A stretch of 64,000 bases of DNA from contig JAVBKY010000003.1 in the NCBI GenBank assembly GCA_031553765.1, forward strand, positions 819,801 to 883,800. Direction: 5' to 3'. A program made the translations under genes and the position numbers. The DNA comes from JAITMY01 sp031553765. Lineage in GTDB: Bacteria > Bacteroidota > Bacteroidia > Bacteroidales > UBA932. The notes beneath the pieces were generated by a model, which was not told the origin of the DNA, searched no databases, and saw nothing but the letters and a program-made list of their open reading frames with translations. Of the stretch, positions 59,969-64,000 are shown piece by piece (the stretch's first letter is position 1; each line of letters begins with the position of its first letter).

Positions 59969-61677
59969 ATGATACAATCAGTACAGCGTGTTTTGTTGGC
60001 AGTAATGCTATGTCTTTCCACCATAGTGGCGCAAGCCAAGTTTGTGGTGGTTTCTCCCAATGGCGATGAGCTGCAGCAGGCTTTTAATAATGCGGAGGCA
60101 GGTGACATATTCTATCTAAAAAACGGGACGTATAGAAAATCGGACAACACTCAGTATTTGTTGCCTACTACCGCAAAAACAAGCGGTATAAACAACATTA
60201 CTATTATTGGTGAAAGCCGAGATGGAGTGCTTATAATGGGCGATACAGCGGGTGCCGCAGATGGTGGTAATACGATGTACCTGCGAGGTAATGATTGGTA
60301 TGTTGAAAACATAACGGTGGAAAATGTCGCAACCTACGCTCAGGCGCGCGCGCTGCGTACCAGAGGGGATAGAATGATGTTTTACAATGTAAAGCAGCGT
60401 AGCCACCAGGATACTCATAATGCCGATGGCGGTGTACAATACTTTTTCAAGTGTGAAACGCAGGGTGATGTGGATTTTATTTACGGTGATGCCGCCGTAA
60501 TGTACGATAGCAGCTTGATAGTTTCGCGTAAGCGAGGGGGTGGACATATTACAGCCCCCAGCGATACTAAAACTAAAACAGGCACATTTAAACATGGTAT
60601 TTGTATAAAAAATAGTGCCCTTGTGGCAGAAGAAGGGTTGGCTAACAATATGGTTAATCTGGGCAGGCCTTGGGGGGATAACTCTGCTTCTGTTTTTTTT
60701 AATTGTATACTTGGCCCCCACATTCGTCCTCAGGGATGGACTGAAATGGGCGCAGAAACGTACAAGACTACCTACATGGCGGAGTGGAACTCTCGCAAAC
60801 CTGATGGTACACCTGTAGACGTTAGCCAGCGCATATCGTGGAGTAAACAGGTTCCAGCGGAAGATACCGCCAAATACTCTATTGAGTTTTTTTTAAGGGC
60901 TGGGATCCTCGTGCCACATTAGATGCCCCCATGGGGATGAGAGTTGATGGTGATTCTTTTTTGCGCTGGAGAGCAGTAGAGGGGGCAAGAGGATACTTGA
61001 TTTACCGTAACGACTCGCTGCAAGATTTTACGGATAGACTGGTGTATGATGTTGTTGGAAAAACGGGAGAGAAATATGCTATTAGAACACTAAACCAAGC
61101 CGGTATTCCCGGTAGCGCTGTTCCAAGATTGGAAAATATTATCACATGGGAGCAGGATACTGAAGTAGTATATGGCGATCCAAATGTTGCGCTAACCGGT
61201 ACTACTAATAGTGGTTTGCCTATAACGTATACCTCCAGTGATACCACCGTGTTACGCGTGGTGGATAATAGCGAACTTGAAATTTTGTGGATAGATAACG
61301 TAACCATTACAGCTACACAATCCGGTAATGCTGCCTACGCGCCTGCTGCACCGATTTCGAAAATTTTTACAGTATTGGCATTTCGTCCCGACCCACAGCC
61401 CGACCCACAGCCTGATCCAACAGGCGTTGACCGACATGCTCAAATTCCCGTTAGCATTTATCCCAATCCTGTAAATGATTTGCTAAACATTAGTTTTGAG
61501 CAGGAGGGTACATACGAGGTTAAGTTGATAGACTTGACGGGATCGGTTATTTACCGCGCAAGCGTGAAAGGTGGCTCGCATGCTATTGACGTTTCCTCGT
61601 ACTTATCGGGGACTTATCTACTATGTATTGAGAATGTGCAGAAAAAACGTACGGTGCAAAAGGTGGGAATAAGGTAA
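59969..61677 (+). pseudogene. pectinesterase with T9SS sorting domain, frameshifted in a T8 run
   Basis: Signal peptide (about 1-23). The beta-helix CE8 domain has ALRTRGDRMMFYN, QRSHQDTHN (first Asp), GDVDFIYGDAAV (second Asp) and NLGRPWGD (Arg). The frame breaks in TTTTTTTT at 60887-60894 and ends at TAG 60920. In the next frame GWDPRATLDAPMGMRVDG, the expected continuation, begins at 60898 and runs through an Ig-like module to a type A T9SS sorting domain ending at 61677. One extra T would restore a protein of about 569 residues. Sequencing error, true mutation or slippage are all possible. Confidence 0.88.
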
Positions 61678-61713
61678 ATAAAGTTCCAGGAAGCAACTTT
61701 AACCCCTCTTATT

Positions 61714-63783
61714 ATGAAAAAGTTATTATTACTAATTTTTGGTGTTTGCTTAACAGCAACAAGCGTTTTTGCCCAAAATTTTGCCGATAGCCTTCGTGCA
61801 TTTCCCGGTGCCGAAGGCTATGGAGCATGGGTTACAGGTGGTCGCGGTGGTCGCGTCGTTTACGTTACCCACACGGAGGATGTGGACAATCCTGCCGATC
61901 CTAACCACAAAAACGACCCAAAGTATCAAGGATCATTTCGCCAGGCGATAAAAACGCCCGGAAATGATCCTATTATCATCATGTTTAAGTGCGGTGGTGT
62001 GATTCATCTAAAGAATACTCCGGACGGACAAATTGGCAACGTAAAGTGTGGCCGCAGCAACGTGACCATTGCTGGACAGACAGCTTTGGGTGATGGCATT
62101 TGCATTAAGGGTGTAGGCGTAGGCTTTAGTGGTAGAAATATTATTATTCGCCATATGCGTTTTCGCCCTGGTGATATTAACGGTACAAAGCAATCGTGCC
62201 TTTGGTTTGAGAATGGCGGCGACTTTATCATTGATCACTGTTCGTTCAGTTGGGCGGTGGAGGAGAGTATGACTGTGTACGATAATGACCACTCTACCGT
62301 ACAGAACAGCTTGGTAAGTGAATCGCTCACCGTGTCTATTCATGACAAGGGTAGCAGGGGTTATGGTGCGCAGTGGGGTGGAGCCACAGCCTCTTATCAC
62401 CACAACATGCTGGCACATCACAATAGCCGCATGCCTCGCCAAAATGGTGCGCGTGGCGCGACAGACGCAGTTACTATGTTTGATTACCGTAACAACGTAC
62501 ACTACAACTGGGGTAGCGATGGCGCATTTTACGGCGGTGATGTTGAGCCAAGCAGGGGAGGTATAAGTGTTAGTTGTAATATTATGAACAACTACTACAT
62601 TCCCGGACCATCAACTACGACAACTAAAACGGCCCAATACTTTGTTGCACCAACGGGTGGTGCGGGGAAGGACTACTCTAAGTGGTATTTGAGTGGCAAC
62701 TTTATGTGGGATAACCCGGATAAAACAAACAATCAAGTGAAAGGGATTAGCAATAATACGGGCTACTATGCAAGCACTGAGTTTGCCATTCCTACACAAT
62801 ATTCGATTGCTCCTATGACAGCGGAGAAGACATTAGACACCGTGTTTACGGGTGTTGGTGCCACGCTTCCTAAGCGTGATGCAATAGATATTCGCATAAT
62901 AGATGAAGTAAGAGGTAAGATGGCCGGAGAACCAGGTTATACTTTTAGGGGCAGCCTCACAACCAATACCTCAAAATCGTATGGTCTTATTGATACTCAG
63001 GAAGACACAAAACCTGCAGGTGCCGATGCTTCTTGGAATGCTTGGGGTAGCTACTATGCACAGGTAGATAGTACACAAGCTCCGCTGGATAGCGATGGCG
63101 ACGGCATGCCGGATTGGTGGGAGATACAATTCGGCTTGGATCCCTCTAACCCTGCTGATGGTAAGTTTCGCGACTACAACAATTACACCTATCTGGAGAA
63201 CTATCTCAATCGGGAGGATTTAAAGGATGAGATATACAAGCAGCGACAAACTATCAGCTGGGATCAAGATACGGTAGGCATATATGGCGACCCCAACATT
63301 GTACTCACGGCGACAGCCAGCAGCGGTCTACCCGTTCAGTATGCCTCAAAAGATACCACGGTGCTGCGGGTGGTGAACGGCAACGAGTTGGAGATTTTGT
63401 GGATAGATAAGGTCACGATTACCGCTACGCAGGCGGGTAATGATGAGTACGTAAACGCGTGGCCCGTTTCCAAAACTTTTGCTGTGCTGGCCTTTCGTCC
63501 GGAGCCCGATCCGGAGGATCCATCCACGGGTGTTGACTACAAGTCGCAACTCCCCGTAAAGGCTTATCCTAACCCGGTGAAAGACTTGCTGTACCTTAAC
63601 TTTGAGGAGGATGGTTTGTACGAGGTTAAGTTGGTATCCCTGACCGGCATGGTGGTTTATTGCTCAAGCGTGAGCGGAGGCTCGCACCTTATTGATGTTT
63701 CCTCATATCCATCAGGTATTTACTTGTTGAGTATTGAAAATGCGCAGCACAAGCGTGCCGTACAAAAGGTAGAGATTAAGTAG
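61714..63783 (+). CDS. pectate lyase with T9SS sorting domain
   Basis: 689 residues. Signal peptide (about 1-20). Parallel beta-helix lyase domain (FPGAEGYGAWVTGGRGG, NVTIAGQTALGDGICIKG, IIDHCSFSWAVEESM, HHNSRMPRQ) as in family 1-type pectate lyases. A calcium-binding-like DSDGDGMPDWWE linker (about 460-480) leads to an Ig-like module nearly identical in pattern to that of the pectinesterase and to a C-terminal sorting domain. Secreted; cleaves de-esterified pectin made by the esterase upstream (36 bases between genes). Confidence 0.92.
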   Translation: MKKLLLLIFGVCLTATSVFAQNFADSLRAFPGAEGYGAWVTGGRGGRVVYVTHTEDVDNPADPNHKNDPKYQGSFRQAIKTPGNDPIIIMFKCGGVIHLKNTPDGQIGNVKCGRSNVTIAGQTALGDGICIKGVGVGFSGRNIIIRHMRFRPGDINGTKQSCLWFENGGDFIIDHCSFSWAVEESMTVYDNDHSTVQNSLVSESLTVSIHDKGSRGYGAQWGGATASYHHNMLAHHNSRMPRQNGARGATDAVTMFDYRNNVHYNWGSDGAFYGGDVEPSRGGISVSCNIMNNYYIPGPSTTTTKTAQYFVAPTGGAGKDYSKWYLSGNFMWDNPDKTNNQVKGISNNTGYYASTEFAIPTQYSIAPMTAEKTLDTVFTGVGATLPKRDAIDIRIIDEVRGKMAGEPGYTFRGSLTTNTSKSYGLIDTQEDTKPAGADASWNAWGSYYAQVDSTQAPLDSDGDGMPDWWEIQFGLDPSNPADGKFRDYNNYTYLENYLNREDLKDEIYKQRQTISWDQDTVGIYGDPNIVLTATASSGLPVQYASKDTTVLRVVNGNELEILWIDKVTITATQAGNDEYVNAWPVSKTFAVLAFRPEPDPEDPSTGVDYKSQLPVKAYPNPVKDLLYLNFEEDGLYEVKLVSLTGMVVYCSSVSGGSHLIDVSSYPSGIYLLSIENAQHKRAVQKVEIK

Positions 63784-63826
63784 CTATTCACCTTCTACTG
63801 CTTAGAAAAATCATTAAACCCAAATT

Positions 63827-64000
63827 ATGAAGAACAAGTTATTATTTCTACTTTTTACTATCGGCATACTATTTACAGCGTGTAAGGAGGACAAAGAGTT
63901 AGCAGGCACAGAGCCAAGAGAGCCACAGGATGAGATTACGCTATCGGTAGACCCTACAGCGCTTGAATTTATAGATATGCCCACAGCCAGGCAAACGGTG
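63827..64000 (+). CDS. lipoprotein start, BACON-like domain (cut by window edge)
   Basis: 58 codons to the window end. Lipobox LFTIGILFTAC, an acidic linker, then EITLSVDPTALEFIDMPTARQTV, the typical first strand of a BACON or other Ig-like domain in Bacteroidota surface glycan proteins. Probably part of the pectin cluster. Confidence 0.65.
   Translation, partial: MKNKLLFLLFTIGILFTACKEDKELAGTEPREPQDEITLSVDPTALEFIDMPTARQTV

Noticed and set aside
1..64000. CRISPR array or diversity-generating retroelement
   Set aside because: No regularly spaced identical repeats and no reverse transcriptase or template-repeat pair were seen.

Overview
The window looks like a chromosome segment of an anaerobic or microaerophilic member of the Bacteroidota, most likely Bacteroidales. 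Supporting signs are: several sites fitting the TTTG-N19-TAnnTTTG promoter of the Bacteroidota sigma factor; secreted enzymes ending in type IX secretion (T9SS) sorting domains; a HU-like/SPOR fusion protein; a three-gene b558-type succinate dehydrogenase/fumarate reductase; and futalosine-pathway menaquinone synthesis (mqnC plus a UbiD-family decarboxylase). No tRNA, rRNA or CRISPR array was found.

Bases 1 to about 28.3 kb are a tailed-phage prophage, entered in its tail genes at the left edge. An immunity switch (27.3-28.3 kb) has a divergent repressor, palindromic operators and a consensus early promoter. Leftward from it run small early genes, a VapE-type replication ATPase, an intergenic cluster of TACTCG/CGAGTA motifs (possible origin or operator array), and virion genes (S49 protease, scaffold, capsid, PLD-like protein, small and large terminase). 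A block of cargo follows at about 7-14 kb, then portal, connector and tape-measure genes. The cargo holds an ArdC-like protein, a zinc-ribbon HEPN protein, HicAB, two unrecognised membrane proteins and two candidate structured RNAs. No integrase or transposase is in the window, so the other prophage end and its integrase probably lie to the left.

Bases 28.4-32.7 kb are an AT-rich accessory operon on the + strand: a DUF4468-like secreted protein with a decayed partial copy, a two-transmembrane protein overlapping an FtsA/actin-like ATPase, a two-transmembrane protein with a DSLL-repeat extracytoplasmic region, and a two-transmembrane zinc-ribbon protein. A strong terminator and a possible tRNA 3'-end remnant (candidate attachment site) follow, then HigBA with a palindromic operator. 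I recognise no described system here; this operon is my main candidate for a new one.

From 33.5 kb to the end lie core genes: glnS, a lipid A-type acyltransferase, HU-SPOR protein, UbiD-family decarboxylase, asnS, rpoN, pgk, an rRNA methyltransferase, an AsmA-like protein, sdhCAB split by two glycosyltransferase genes, mqnC, a GGGtGRT gene pair and the start of a pectin-degradation cluster (frameshifted pectinesterase, pectate lyase, partial lipoprotein). Palindromic dispersed repeats are frequent. Two are translated in frame inside the rRNA methyltransferase, and a 37-38 bp inverted repeat brackets a four-helix-bundle (S23-type) gene.
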